NCBI GenBank assembly: GCA_015680685.1
Contig: MNCI01009460.1
Span: 27,697 to 80,358 of the forward strand
Direction of reading: 5' to 3'
DNA: 52,662 nt
Source of the DNA: Gnetum montanum
Lineage: Eukaryota > Streptophyta > Gnetopsida > Gnetales > Gnetaceae
Both the position numbers and the translations under genes were made by a program. Below are positions 23,491 to 35,199 of the stretch, in pieces. The notes beneath the pieces are model-generated. The model made no database searches. It saw only the letters and a program-made list of their open reading frames with translations, and was not told the DNA's origin. Position 1 is the first letter of the stretch; each line of letters begins with the position of its first letter.

Positions 23491-24407
23491 TGATGAAAGT
23501 GGTTACTCTAGTGGTTTATTCTAATTATTAGAGCAGTTACTCTAGCTGTTTATTCTAATTATTAGAGCAGTTACTCTAGCGGTTTATTCTAATTATTAGA
23601 GTGGTTACTCTAATTATTAGAGTAGTTGCTCCCAAGCCTATAAATATACTGCCCAGGCACACAATTGGGAGGGAGTCTTATAGCAGTCAAGTAGCAAAAC
23701 TCTTGTAGTCTATTTGAAGGTTAGAGTATTTTCCAAGTGCCTAAAGCAGGAGGTCAAAGTGTGGATGGATCTTTATTTGAGCATTGTGTACCTAAGCACA
23801 CCTTGTGTATGACAATAAAGATGAGCTCTTTGATTCATCCTTGCAACACTTAAGATTGGTTTTCTTACACATTTCTTTTATTTTATTTTCTTATGTATTT
23901 ATTTTATTTTATTTTATGCACTTTACATTTCTATTATTAGCACAGCAATTCATTTTGCTCAATTAACCAAATCGTTAAATTACACTCAGTACGATCACTT
24001 CGAGCATGCATGTAACACTTGGTAACCCAGTAATGATTAGCGTTTGATAATCCCAATAGTATTGCACTAGTTCAGGATGTGTATAGTAAGTGAGAACAGA
24101 TACTAGTGTTAGGATTAGTTAAAGCCTAGTTAATCAGTAGTTAAGTTAAATTAGTCACCAAGTTATCTCTCTCTCCTCCCTTATTAGTAGCAGGACACAA
24201 AAACATAAAAGCTATAAAAATCATATGCCTCAAGCTTACTTAACCATACAATCGTGACATACAGGTAAGCTTGGGAAGACAACGATCAACCAACCCGTCC
24301 TTGTTCCACAAAGGCGCATAGGCACTTAGTCCTTGGAATTCGACTAAATCGTGCATGAAATGCTCATATTTGTATGGTTGAGCGTAGGGGTACCTTGCCG
24401 CTCATCA
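23491..24407 (+). repeat. E4 5' LTR
   Basis: 917 bp, TGATGAAAGT to GCTCATCA. U3 (23498-23630) is a 34-bp tandem repeat (three full units plus partials). TATAAATA is at 23639-23646, an AATAAA near 23813, and the R-region block GTGTACCTAAGCACAC upstream of it. Confidence 0.92.
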
Positions 24408-24408
24408 T

Positions 24409-24427
24409 TAGCATCATTGCTAAGGAC
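24409..24427 (+). other. E4 primer-binding site, decayed tRNA-Asp-like
   Basis: TTAGCATCATTGCTAAGGAC stands at the LTR end, in the place of TTGGCACCATTACTAGGGAC in E6. It is degraded relative to the tRNA-Asp complement. Confidence 0.5.
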
Positions 24428-24543
24428 TTAGTTGTTTGTGCGTTAACTAGAACATAGGAAATCATTCACATCATTGGAACAAACCCTTAGGATTGGTTGA
24501 GAAAATAATAAACAAGAATACATTGCACACTGAATAGACAAGT

Positions 24544-26900
24544 ATGTCTCCTTCTCTGTACGAAAGCGCCTCATTGCCTAGGTCTGAAATAGGAAACAGT
24601 TAGCGGCGTAATACACATGACGTTGATCCACCAGTTCCTCAACAAGTTCGAGTGGTATATATTCATCTTGATGAGTATATACCAAACTTTATCTTTATCC
24701 TCCATCAAGATGAACAACTGCGTTGGCAAGACTTAGAGGGTAACATAGTGTTACCTTCTGATCATTCAGTCCCAAGCATGCTTCTTCATGCTCTTACATG
24801 AATCGGCATGCTGCACTTACACGTAGAATACATTGTGCAAGACCATGACTCGAGAGAATACCATCCCACAAAGGCACAATGTCAAAGGGACTTGCAACAA
24901 TAGAGACATCATATATCTTTGAAGGGTAAGTGGTCCCAGGATGCCCCACATGTCTTAAGAAAAAATGAGGGTGGTGAACCTACCTTAGGCAATTGCCCAT
25001 ACAACGATGTTTCTCCCCTTGACTTTGGCCAAGGGGTTGTGTATCAGGACTTTCATTCATTCATAACCTAGGTTCAATTACCCATGGGCACAAAGGGTCC
25101 GAAAAAGGGACAGGAACTCATGATAAAGATGGATATTCTGATCTTAATTGCGATCGAGGCTGAGATTGCAAAAGAGAAGGTAGCAGACACTGTCATGGTG
25201 ACGGTTCTTCTTCTTCTTCACCTTCATCATCTCCTTCACCCTCTCCTTCAATATCTGGATGTGATCATAAAGAAAAAGACCATGGGGATAAAGGTAGGGA
25301 AAGTGAAAGTCATAGACGAAATAGCTAGGAAAGGGGACAAGGACACTCTAGAGAGTCATAACATAGAAGAAGGGAGAGTAGGGAACAATGTAGGCATCAT
25401 AGACACCATGGACGAGACGATCATGATGAACCCCTCCTCGCTACTTGAAGTATGTTGGACATAACTAAGGCTGTTAGAATTCCAACAAGGCATTAGAAAG
25501 ATAGTAGGAGCAAGAGATTAGATATGAACAACATCCCATCATTTGAAGGGGGATACAACGCTAATCCTCAGAATCATTTACAAGCATTCCATGATGCATG
25601 TGCCTTACAAAACATAGAGAACGAATGGAAAAAACTTAAGTTGTTCCCACAAACACTAGTTAAAGAAGAAGAAAGCTAGTATCGGTCTTTAGAACCAAAA
25701 TCCATTCATAGATGGAGTACTATGTTAGAACTATTTAATGATAAGTACCAAATGCATTCCTGAGTGTCTAACTTACAAAAGCAAATCCAAGGTTGGAAAC
25801 AAGAAGGACATGAACCCTTGGATGCTACCATGGGTCTATACTATGCATTGTTACATCGTTGTCCTAGCCATGGTTATTTGCAAAGGGATCAACTGCGCCA
25901 TCTCATGGATGGGCTTAGGCATGAAACGAGAAGAACCCTTGGGACTTATGCCCAAGGGAGACTATCCAAGCTTAGGTCCCATCAGATTTAAAGACTATTG
26001 GAGCAAGTTGCTAAGGAAGAAGGTGAGCTATGGAAGAGAGAAAGTGTGGAAGAGTATAACTGAGATCCTTCCCTTTAGAAGAGGGGAGTAAAATTTTGCG
26101 AGGATGAAGAAGAGTCACCACTCAAAAGAGATGGTGAATAGGAAAACTTTGTCTATCCAAAAGATGACATTAGAAGTTTCGGAAAAGGTAGACCAAATGT
26201 GGGATTCCCTAGACAATATATTTGAAACTGTTCTTAAAATAGTAGAGAAGTCTAGAGAGCAAGGTAGTGAGAAAAGAAAAAAGAAAGAGGCTAAACATGC
26301 ACGTAGCAAGGGTAAGGGCAAAGTTTCCATCATTGAAGAGGTTGTGGATTCAAAAACAGATAATGATAGTGGATGTGAGATATGTCAATATGACCATCCT
26401 AAGGGATGTTCCCTTGTAATCTTGCATCTGCAGGAGTCTAGGGTGTATGCACTCAACCCACGATTAAACAAAAGGCAAACACCTTGAAGGTTACCTTATC
26501 GTCAAGGTAACCTAAGGCAGTTCCACCAACCCTTAACATATTATCCCAGTGGAACTCCACCATAATTGATTGAGTAATATCAACAGTGGCAGCACCCACA
26601 ATCATGGGAAATGCCACCACCAAGGCAACAGTATCCTTACAAGAAACTTGACCCATATGGATATTACGTGCAGCAGCCAATCTCCTCGTGTGACTCTACT
26701 GGTCATGTCACTCCTCAACCTCACTACCAAGCCCACGAGTATTATGGGACTCCCTCTTCTAGAGGTAATATTTCACAAGCATATCATCCTTCTCATCCGG
26801 CCACATCTCTTCCACCAATAGCTCCACTACCACCTGCTCTCGCGATGCAAGGTGAAATTCCTACCTAGCCACAGCAACGTAATGCCACGAGGGCTATTAA
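24544..26900 (+). pseudogene. E4 gag, broken
   Basis: The start MSPSLYES at 24544 is followed by VYIHLDEYIPNF..FILHQDEQLRW, the decayed His/Arg/Ser-rich region (about 25080-25450), then MNNIPSFEGGYN and the capsid-like core (25524-26000: LKLFPQTL, RWSTMLELFND, KQIQGWKQ, RHETRRTLGTYAQGRLSKLR). A short Cys-His box, CEICQYDHPKGC, lies at 26374-26409. A Tyr/Gln/Pro-rich linker (LDPYGYYVQQP) leads to the protease. At least two frameshifts and several TAG or TGA codons break it. Confidence 0.82.
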
Positions 26901-27039
26901 CTCTCAACCTACTATTGGTTCCAACAACCACATTAATAAAAGACCTTTCTTTAGAACCAATAGTCTAACCAAGCCTTTGCAATCACAAGCAGCTGATTCC
27001 TTAGATGCCTTAGTATCAATCAAAACTTCTGAGCCCCTT

Positions 27040-27820
27040 TCAACCTAATCACCACATTCAACACATATGGTCATGCTAACACATTCCATCACCAATTGGA
27101 TCAAAGATGGCCACCTTCCCAAGAAATTCTCTGATCCTGGGAGTCCTCTGATATACTTACAAATCACTAGAAATGCGTCGTGCAAGGCTCTTTTGGATTC
27201 AGGTTCCAATGTCAACTTGATTTCTCAAGAAATGTACAAGGCTTGGAACTTGCCTCCATTGAGAAAGAGCAACATCCATCTAGAGTTGGCCAACCAGTCC
27301 ATCACTGTCCCATTGGGACTGGTGGAAGACATTGTTACCACTATTTGTGGGTGGTCATACCTAGCTGACTTCCTAGTGATTCAGGTAAACAATGGTAAGG
27401 GGGACTTCCCAATCATAATGGGAAGAGCATGGCTAAGCACCATCGATGCATGCCTAGGAATCCATGATCTTTCCCTGGAAATATCAAAGAAAAATACATT
27501 CAGAAAGATCGAGAAGAAGAAAGTTCCATGCATCACATATAGTGACACAAGGTGTAATTGCGTGCAGAGGTAACGGTTTGTGCAAAGTTTAGCATTACCT
27601 GCATGCAATCAGTGTGCACAAGTGATTAACATACAAAGATGCCTGTATGCAGTAGCCACATGACAAGAAGGCACCCAGTGGCTAACAGCTAATCAAGAAA
27701 GTAGTTTAATTATATGCATGGAACCAACTGAGAGTTTAACTTGTGCTTACATTGATAGCATAGACGCATTAGAGCAAGTCCACCACCAACTTCCAAACCT
27801 TAAGCTCGAAAATATCAACT
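27040..27820 (+). pseudogene. E4 aspartic protease region
   Basis: A 168-codon open stretch (27067-27573) is the best protease in the window: LLDSGSNVNLIS has the intact DSG, followed by PLGLVEDIVTT, FPIIMGRAWL and KKVPCITYSD. The frame runs on to LEQVHHQLPNLKLENIN and stops at the N at 27825. Upstream linker codons connect in frame to gag. As in sister copies, it is part of one Gag-Pol frame. Confidence 0.85.
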
Positions 27821-27825
27821 AGGGN

Positions 27826-28925
27826 TGTGTAGATTTCAGGCTACTAAACATGGCAACATTCAAAGATCACTTTTCATTGCCATTTGTCGACCAAGTCTTA
27901 GACACCATCACAGGGAATCGCTATTACAATTTTCTGGATGGATATAGCGGATATAACCAAATAAAAATAGCCCTAGAAGACAAAGCCAAGAATACATTCA
28001 CCAGTCCTTAGGGAATGTTTTCATACAAATAGATGTCATTTGGCTTGTGCAATGCCCTTGCAACATTTCAATGACTAGTTCTAAGCATATTCCAACAGCA
28101 AATAGGGAATGGCATGGAGGTCTTTATGGAAGACTTCTCCACTTATGGAGCAAACTTTGATCATGCCTTGGACTGATTGGATCAAGTGTTAAAAAGATGT
28201 GTAGAAACCAATTTAAGGCTCAACTGGCAGAAAAGCCATTTGATGGTTCAAGAAGGTGTAGTACTAGGGCACAAAATCTCACACACAGGGATAGAGGTAG
28301 ACCTCGAGAAAATCAAAATTATCCAAGGAATTACATGTCAACCGGAAATTGTCAAAGATATTCGATCATTCCTTGGACATATTGGCTACTATAGGAGATT
28401 TATTGAGAACTTTTCAAAGGTTTCCAAACCATTGGTGGAATTAACAAAAAAGGACGTACCTTTCGAATGGACTAGGGAATGCGAACTAGCTTTCCAAACT
28501 TTAAAACATAAGCTAGTAGAAACACCCATTCTACAAGCTCCTGACTGGTCCAAACCATTCCATATCATGATTGATGCATCCAACTATGCCTTAGGAGCTG
28601 TACTTACATAGTTAGATGACCAGAAGCATCCTTGTTACATCCACTATGCAAGTAAAAGTATCGTTGGTGCATAACTTAACTACACTACCACGAAGAAAGA
28701 ATTAATGGTTGTAGTGTTTACACTAGAAAAGTTTAGACACTATGTATTAGGATATAAAGTATATATACATACAGATCATAGTGCAATCTGGTTCCTCATG
28801 AATAAGCCAATGGTAAGCCCTCGTATCATACAATGGTTTGTAATCTTACAAGATTTCGATTTAACGATGATCGATTGCAAGGGAACTGAGAATGTAGTTA
28901 TTGATCATTTATCTCAGTTGCGATG
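27826..28925 (+). pseudogene. E4 reverse transcriptase (N-terminus missing) and RNase H
   Basis: It begins after the single-N join with CVDFRLLN, so the RT fingers are absent from the assembly. LDGYSGYNQI and FGLCNAL.TFQ precede the catalytic box VFMEDFSTYG (near 28120), with Glu for Asp as in E3. An open stretch (28177-28611) runs through HKISHTGIEVDLEKIK and YYRRFIENFSKV into RNase H DASNYALGAVL, then KKELMVVVF and HTDHSAIWFL (28705-29025). Several TAG codons interrupt it. Confidence 0.85.
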
Positions 28926-29199
28926 GGACAACAAAGAGGATGAGTATCCAATTTTTGATCATTTTCCCGATGAATTCCTCTTTGCTGGTGTAGTGAATAA
29001 TCAATCACCCACGGAGACAAACTAGTATAGTAGCATTCTTACCTATCACCTCACCCAAAAAACACCACAAGAGTTAAACCTTAAGAAGAAACAACAGTTT
29101 CTTCACCGAGCCAAGTACTTTATGGAGATTAATGGGCAACTTTACAAATTGTGTCTCGATGGCTTGGTTCGATGGTGTGTTCCTAATATAGATCAACCG

Positions 29200-30369
29200 T
29201 GAGTTCTCCAAGACACTCATGAAGGTCCTTGTGGGGGTCATTACACTAGGAGACGAACGACCATCAAGATCCTACTTGTAGGATATTATTAGCCTACATT
29301 ATTTCGAGATGTCCATCGTTTCATCCAATCTTGTGAGCATTATCAATGTGATGGGGGAATGGCTACTAGAATGGAGGGTTCGCAATAATGGATTCAACCA
29401 TTAGAACCCTTCGAAATTTGGGGAATTGATTGTATTGGGCTGATTACACCAATGTCCAATGGAAAAGCTTATATTATTATTGTCGTTGATTACCTAACAA
29501 AATGGGCAGAAGTAGCTACTTTTAAAGATTGTACATCATCTACAACTACATGATTTGTTCAACAAAAAATCATAAATAGGTTTTGTGTGCCATGTGCACT
29601 TATTTTAGACAATGGTACACACTTCACTGGTGCAACTTTTCAAAAATTAATGCAACACTTAGCAGTTGAGCATAAATTGACTACACCATACCACCCCCAA
29701 GCGAACGGTCAAGCAAAAGTCACCAACAGGGAGATTATGAAGATATTGAAAAACCATTAGCAAATTTAGACGAGACCATAGCACTAAACTGAATGATGCT
29801 CTTTGGGCATACTGCTCCACATGGAAACTCCATATAGGATACTCTCCCTATGAGTTAGTGTACAGTAAATTACCAATGCTTCCCATTCAAAGTGAGTTCC
29901 ATACACTATCCATGGCATGTGACCTCCACCTTGACCTTGATTTAGAATAGAAACAATGGTTAGTAACCCTTAACTTGCTAGATGAAAACCAATTAGCTGC
30001 CTTGTCATTTAACGAATTTCATAAAGCCTTCAATAAACAACGTCATGACCTAAGAATTAGAAAAGTTAAATATCAACTAGGAGATAAGGTTCTCTACTAG
30101 AATGCCACACATGTGCCACAACGTACTAAATTTCAAACACTGTGGGAAGACCTTATATTATTTATGCAACTTTTCCTTCAGGGGCCATGAAAATATACAA
30201 ACCTAAGACCCTAAATAAGAAAATTTTGGTCAATGTGCAACAAACCAAACCTTTCCAAGGGCTTAGGACAGCCAGTACACATGCTACCTCTCTTGATGGA
30301 CAACCCTGCTCACTATTTCGGATCTCCTCCTTCCAACTTAGTCATGGGAGAGATGGCCACCTATGCTAA
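29200..30369 (+). pseudogene. E4 integrase, broken
   Basis: The zinc-region remnant (29250-29350) is followed by the core. The block holding the second catalytic Asp keeps DNGTHF here (about 29606), unlike E3 and E6. The tail keeps YSPYELVYSKLPMLPIQ and KFQTLWE, with the GPY/F motif shifted out of frame. It ends SHGRDGHLC at 30369. Frameshifts and stops throughout the core make it non-functional. Confidence 0.82.
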
Positions 30370-32035
30370 CCGTTCTAGGCCCTCAATTCTTTTTGATTGT
30401 TTTTACACATTTTTTGTTTTACACATTCTTTCAACTTTTCTTATTTTTGTTTTATACCATCATTCATGTTTTTACTATTTCTTTGTTTGCTTGATTTACT
30501 TTTATTTATCATCTAATAAGTTCTCATAATGGTGGATTGAATTATATCATATTGATTGCTAATTTTTGGTTTTTACCTTTGAATTATGATACTGATATTA
30601 AGGTATGGTTCTTTTGGTAAAATATGCAATGAGTCCACGCCATCCACTCATCCATACAACTCTATGGTCTCCTTTGGCTTGGAACTGTATAGTCCCCTTT
30701 TTCTAAGTAAACTTGTTAATGAATTTGTGGCTGGGTATTTTTTAAACCAAGGAAAGACTCAAAGGATGAAAAGGATGTGACTTTAAGGGGATTTAGTGCA
30801 TTTGTGATGGCCATTCTCTTGCTTGCTTGGATGCTTTTCTTTGATTTTCTGCCATTCTGACATTGTTCAAAAATTAGAAAGCTGAGTGAATAAAAATAAG
30901 TCTTTGCATAGTGTGGTTCTCATGCAAAAAAACAAAAAAACAAAAACAAAAGTGAGAATTAAAAGCACACCCCTTAAACATAATAAAGCAATATGGGCTA
31001 CAAGCACTGGTTATGGAATTGGAAAGACATGTTACCCATGCCTGAAGGTTTCCTCTAACTAAGGCCCTTTCTCGCTTCCTACTTCTCCATCTCACTCTCC
31101 TTGGGATGGTGGTCACTCTTTGTGAAAGCATTCTTGTTGCATCAAGAGGATGGATTGGCCAAGTGTATTGATGTGAGGTCACTAAATGTGGTTGGTTTGA
31201 GTCTGGATTTGGGATGACTTCTACTTAGTTATCTTAACCATGAAATACACAAGGGGCTTTACACAACCTTGTTCTTGGGATTCCATTCCATTCTCTCCTC
31301 TCCATCTTTCTTCCCATTTTCCACCTCATTGCCAATTTTATCATTAGCTCATTTTGGGTTGATGCATTGCTTTTCTTTGGTAAATTCTTGTGGGTAATTT
31401 TTTAACTCTTGCTTCCAAATGACATTCCTAGAGCCTATGNTCTTATAGCTACCAAAGGTTCGCTCTTAGTTGTGGGGGCCCTAGCACAAATTTTTCAATT
31501 TTTTTCATTTTACTAATTGCCTAACCCCTACACCTTGGGTAGTTGCCAGTGATAAATCTCCGAACTAGTTTCTACCATAACCATAACTCAGTTAATGTGC
31601 TTCATATCAAGGCAAGGTATCAATTGCATTGTGGATTATCTATCCTTGCTCATTTTTGACTGTGTTGTGTGTGTAGATGGAAATCATACAAACAATGGAC
31701 TGGGCTTGGAGGAAGCACTCAGGATGAACCAGAACTAGAGAATTTATGAAAGGAGCAAGTTTGGTGGCATGGCTATGGATAAGCAACAGAAGGTGCAATC
31801 TCAGCATTGGCAGAAACATGCTTCATTTTCTTTCTCTCTCTTTCTCTAAAAGCTGCCAAATAAAGGCTTGGATGTCATTTATGTACGAGTGTTCACCAAA
31901 ATGTTGTAATATGCTTATTGATCCATCACTGGGCATGTTGAGTCTGTCATCCCATTTGACCATCAGTTTTCAATTAGTCAATAATCCCTTACCTTCCCAA
32001 TATTTTGTAAGGAACTCGAGGATGAGTTTTCATTC
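30370..32035 (+). other. E4 post-pol spacer
   Basis: Colinear with 8089-9969 of E3, except for a ~220-bp gap hidden at the single N (31440). T-rich tracts lie near 30400-30500. The conserved 64-codon ORF is at 30586-30780. A minus-strand ORF (30874-31182) is not kept in E3. No gene is claimed. Confidence 0.6.
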
Positions 32036-32048
32036 AATCGTGGGGGTA

Positions 32049-32998
32049 TGATAAGAGCAGTTACTCTAGCAGTTTATTCTAAATATTAGAGTAGTTACTC
32101 TAGCGGTTTATTCTAATTATTAAATCAATTACTCTAGCAGTTTATTCTAATTATTAGAGAAATTACTCTAGCAATTTATTCTAATTATTAGAGTGGTTAC
32201 TCTAATTATTAGAGTAGTTTCTTCCAAGCCTATAAATACAATGCCCAGGCGCACAATTAGGAGGAGTCTTGTAGCAGTCAAGTACCGAAACTCTTGTAGT
32301 CTGTTTGAAGGTTAGAGTATTTTCCAAGTGCCCATAGTAGGAGGTCAAAGTGTGGATAGATCTTTATTCAAGCATTGTGTACCTGAGCACACCTTGTGTA
32401 TGGCAATAAAGACGAGCTCTTTGATTCATCCTTGCAGCACTTGAGATTTTTTTTCTTACACATTTCTTTTATTTTATTTTCTTATGCATTTATTTTATTT
32501 TATTTTATGCACTTTACATTTCTGTTATTAACACAACAATTCATTTTGATCAATTAAGAAAATTGTTAAATTACACTCAGTACGATCACTTCGAGCATGC
32601 GTGTAACACTTGGTAACCTACTAACGATTAGTGTTTGGTAATTCCAGTAGTGTTGCATTGGTTCAAGATGTGTACAGCAAGTGAGAAAAAATACTAGTGT
32701 TAGGATTGGTTAAAGCCTAGTTAATTAGTAGTTAAGTTAAATTAGTCACTTAGTTATCTCTCTCTCCTCCTTTATTAGCAGCAGGACATAAAAACATAAA
32801 AGCTATAAAAATCATATGCCTCAAGCTTACTTAACCATACAATCATGACATATAGGTAAGCTTGGAAAGATCATGATCAACCAACCCTTCCTTGTTCCAC
32901 AAAGGCGCATAGGCACTTAGTCCCTGGAATTCAACCAAATCGTGTGTGAAACACTCATATTTGTATGGTTGAGCGTAGGGGTACCTCACTACTCATCA
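32049..32998 (+). repeat. E4 3' LTR
   Basis: 950 bp, TGATAAGAGC to ACTCATCA, preceded by the purine tract CGTGGGGGTA. U3 has four full 34-bp units against three in the 5' LTR, which accounts for the 33-bp length difference. TATAAATA is at 32231-32238. Confidence 0.92.
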
Positions 32999-33003
32999 AG
33001 TCC

Positions 33004-33036
33004 TATCATATTCCTTTTTCTTAGATCCAACCTAAC
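33004..33036 (-). pseudogene. RTE-type LINE, 33-bp middle fragment
   Basis: This short piece lies between E4 and the solo LTR. On the minus strand it continues the LINE coding sequence from 33886 towards 23485. It includes the solo LTR's target duplication copy (33032-33036). Confidence 0.6.
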
Positions 33037-33885
33037 TAATGAGCGACGAGCATCCCCTATGCCCAACCATATGAATCACTAGTGTTTACTCAGTGATCCG
33101 ATTGAATTTCAAAGACTTTAAGTTTCTAAGTACATTTGTTCTAGGAGGTGAAACTAACCATTGCAATCGTTGTCTTCCCAATTCGACTTGTGAAGTGCAA
33201 ATGTATGGTTAAGTGTAATTGAAGCATATGATTTTTATCATTTTTAACTTTTATCGTTTAAATCGTCTAAGAATAAGAATAAAGAATAAAGTAATTTAAT
33301 ATTTAACTAATCTAACAACTAGCTATCACTTAACTAATCCTAACATAAGTATCTGTTCCCACTTATTGTACACTTCCTGAACATGTACAGTGCTACTGGG
33401 TTACCAAATGTTAAGTGTTATTGGGATTACCAAGCATTAAACGTATGCTTGAAGTGGTCGTACTTATGTTTACTATTAAATTGATATTAATTAATTACTT
33501 TAAAAACATTAAATTAAATTGAATGAATATTAAATGCTTAAGTAAACAATTAATCTAGTCTAAGTGTTGCAAGGTTTATCAGAAAAGTTTGTCTTTATTG
33601 CTGTCCACACTAAAGTGCTCAAGTACAATAATGGTCGAATAAAGATCCATACACTCTAACTTCTACTGTGGGCACTCAAAAAATATTCTAACTTTTGAGA
33701 GGAAAAACTACAAGCACTTCGTTACAACTATGAAAGGAATGCCATAAATGTTATGGGTAGGTGCACATTTATAGGCGGAAATAGGGTGCCCTGTCGATAG
33801 GTACACATCAATGGGTCATACCCTGCATCAACAGGATCACATCAACAAGATCCTATCGACGTGGCCCAACGACTGACTCATCACT
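33037..33885 (-). repeat. Solo LTR of the Athila-like family
   Basis: On the minus strand it runs from TGATGAGTCAG (33885) to CTCATTA (33037), 849 bp, flanked by CTAAC (33032-33036) and CTAAA (33886-33890), a 5-bp target duplication with one change. TATAAAT on the minus strand lies at 33767-33773 and the R block and AATAAA follow. No internal sequence is present, so the element was removed by LTR-LTR recombination. Confidence 0.85.
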
Positions 33886-34272
33886 AAAATTAAAATTCTC
33901 TTCAAAAAATATGTTTTCTACTTGGGAATTCCTTGAAACTTCAAATCCATTGAATTCCAAAAATTTTGGTTGATCAAATTTCCTAAGCTAATTTGTGGAG
34001 CATACACATTGATGATGTTCATGATCTCATTTCCAAGTAAGTTTTATGCCCATGATCCAATTAGCATAGTGGTATGCTTATAGTACCTTATCCTTGATAG
34101 ACTAATTAACAATGATGGTTACTCCATTTTGGTTATTTTCTTTTCCAGAGTAGAAAAGTTTGTAACCCTTACCTAAATCTCAAACTTTTTTCCTATCCAT
34201 CTATTTTTTTTGAAGGTAAGCAATGATGTCAATGGTCTATCTAGTAAGAGTGGCAATGTTCTAGGCTACCAT
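33886..34272 (-). pseudogene. RTE-type LINE, endonuclease start, broken
   Basis: From an ATG at 34272 the minus strand reads NIATLTR.TIDIIAYLQ, then GYKLFYSGKENNQNGVTIIV (34110-34168) and a YAPQ-like end near 33980. These are the conserved opening blocks of an apurinic-type endonuclease from plant RTE elements. The Trp of the usual WNI motif is a TAG here. The rest of the gene continues at 33004-33036 and 21600-23485. Confidence 0.8.
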
Positions 34273-35199
34273 TCATAATTTTTGTTGTTATACTTGTTTC
34301 TTTACCCACACTTATCATTCATGTGTGAACCCTTGTCTACTTTCCATAACATTTGGATGTTGATCTTACACATCGTTTTTAGAAAATATCCCAACAAGCC
34401 TTTATTCATTTTTTACAATAAATGAACCACGTGACCACCATACATCACACCAACAGAATGTCCTACATTAGAAAAATCTATTTAAAAGAAAAAGAAAAAG
34501 AAAAACACTAATCCATGAGATTTGGCATTTTTCATCTAGGCTTGGAACTTGTATTGATGAAGTTAGAGATCAACATTCTAAATAGACAAATTACATCCAA
34601 TAAATGGACAATGAAATTAGAATAAAATAAGTCACAATCATAATGCACAGATAGGCATTGGCCAAGTAACCAAAGGCAACCAAGAACTAATACTCAATGC
34701 TTTGAATCTAAATTTGAACCCAAATGAAAGTAAAACATTTAGTTAAACATAGATCTTTGCTTCCTAGTAACTTTTTCTTATTTTATTTACCTAATGGTAA
34801 ATAACATTTCTTAAGTCAAAGACCTAGGTTAGAGCTTAGGTACAACCACTCAAAGAGGTTAGGCTTTCACTCATCTACCAACCTTCCCAAGATCCTACAT
34901 AGTGAGATGAACACTATGGCTTCGAGTGATGATCCTTTTTTTTATGGTAAATAACATTTTTATTTGCTTCATGATACATTCAACTCTTAACTTTTTGACA
35001 AGTGTCATTCAATAAGTAACTTTTCATTCTAACCCATTTATAATTATAACTTTTTCACTTTAAAGGCCTAAATTTGAATCATAATAAAAGGATTCTTCTT
35101 TCTTCTCAAATTTTAGTTATGCTTCACTTTACACTTTTTTCACTAAATTTCATTAAAAAAGAAAACTTAAAAAGTTTTAATTCAAAGAAAGAGAAGACT
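34273..35199. other. AT-rich spacer, nothing recognised
   Basis: No open frame with family features was seen. There is an AAAAGAAAAAG-type purine run at about 34485-34505. It may include the 5' UTR of the RTE LINE and the 5' region of the next LINE. Confidence 0.4.

Larger units (their letters stand above)
23491..32998 (+). mobile_element. E4, Athila-like Ty3/gypsy element with both LTRs
   Basis: 9508 bp as assembled, flanked by the 5-bp target duplication AGTCC (23486-23490 and 32999-33003), inside the RTE LINE. It contains 5' LTR, primer site, gag, protease, RT, RNase H, integrase, spacer, purine tract and 3' LTR. Two single-N joins (27825 and 31440) remove sequence that E3 has there (roughly 430 and 220 bp), so the true element is longer. 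Confidence 0.92.

Noticed and set aside
23498-23630. The 34-bp repeats as a CRISPR-like array.
   Set aside because: Units are head-to-tail without spacers, lie inside an LTR with a TATA box, and the DNA is from a plant.
30874-31182. A 102-codon minus-strand ORF in the E4 spacer as an antisense gene.
   Set aside because: The matching part of E3 (about 8600-8900) is not open, so there is no sign of conservation.
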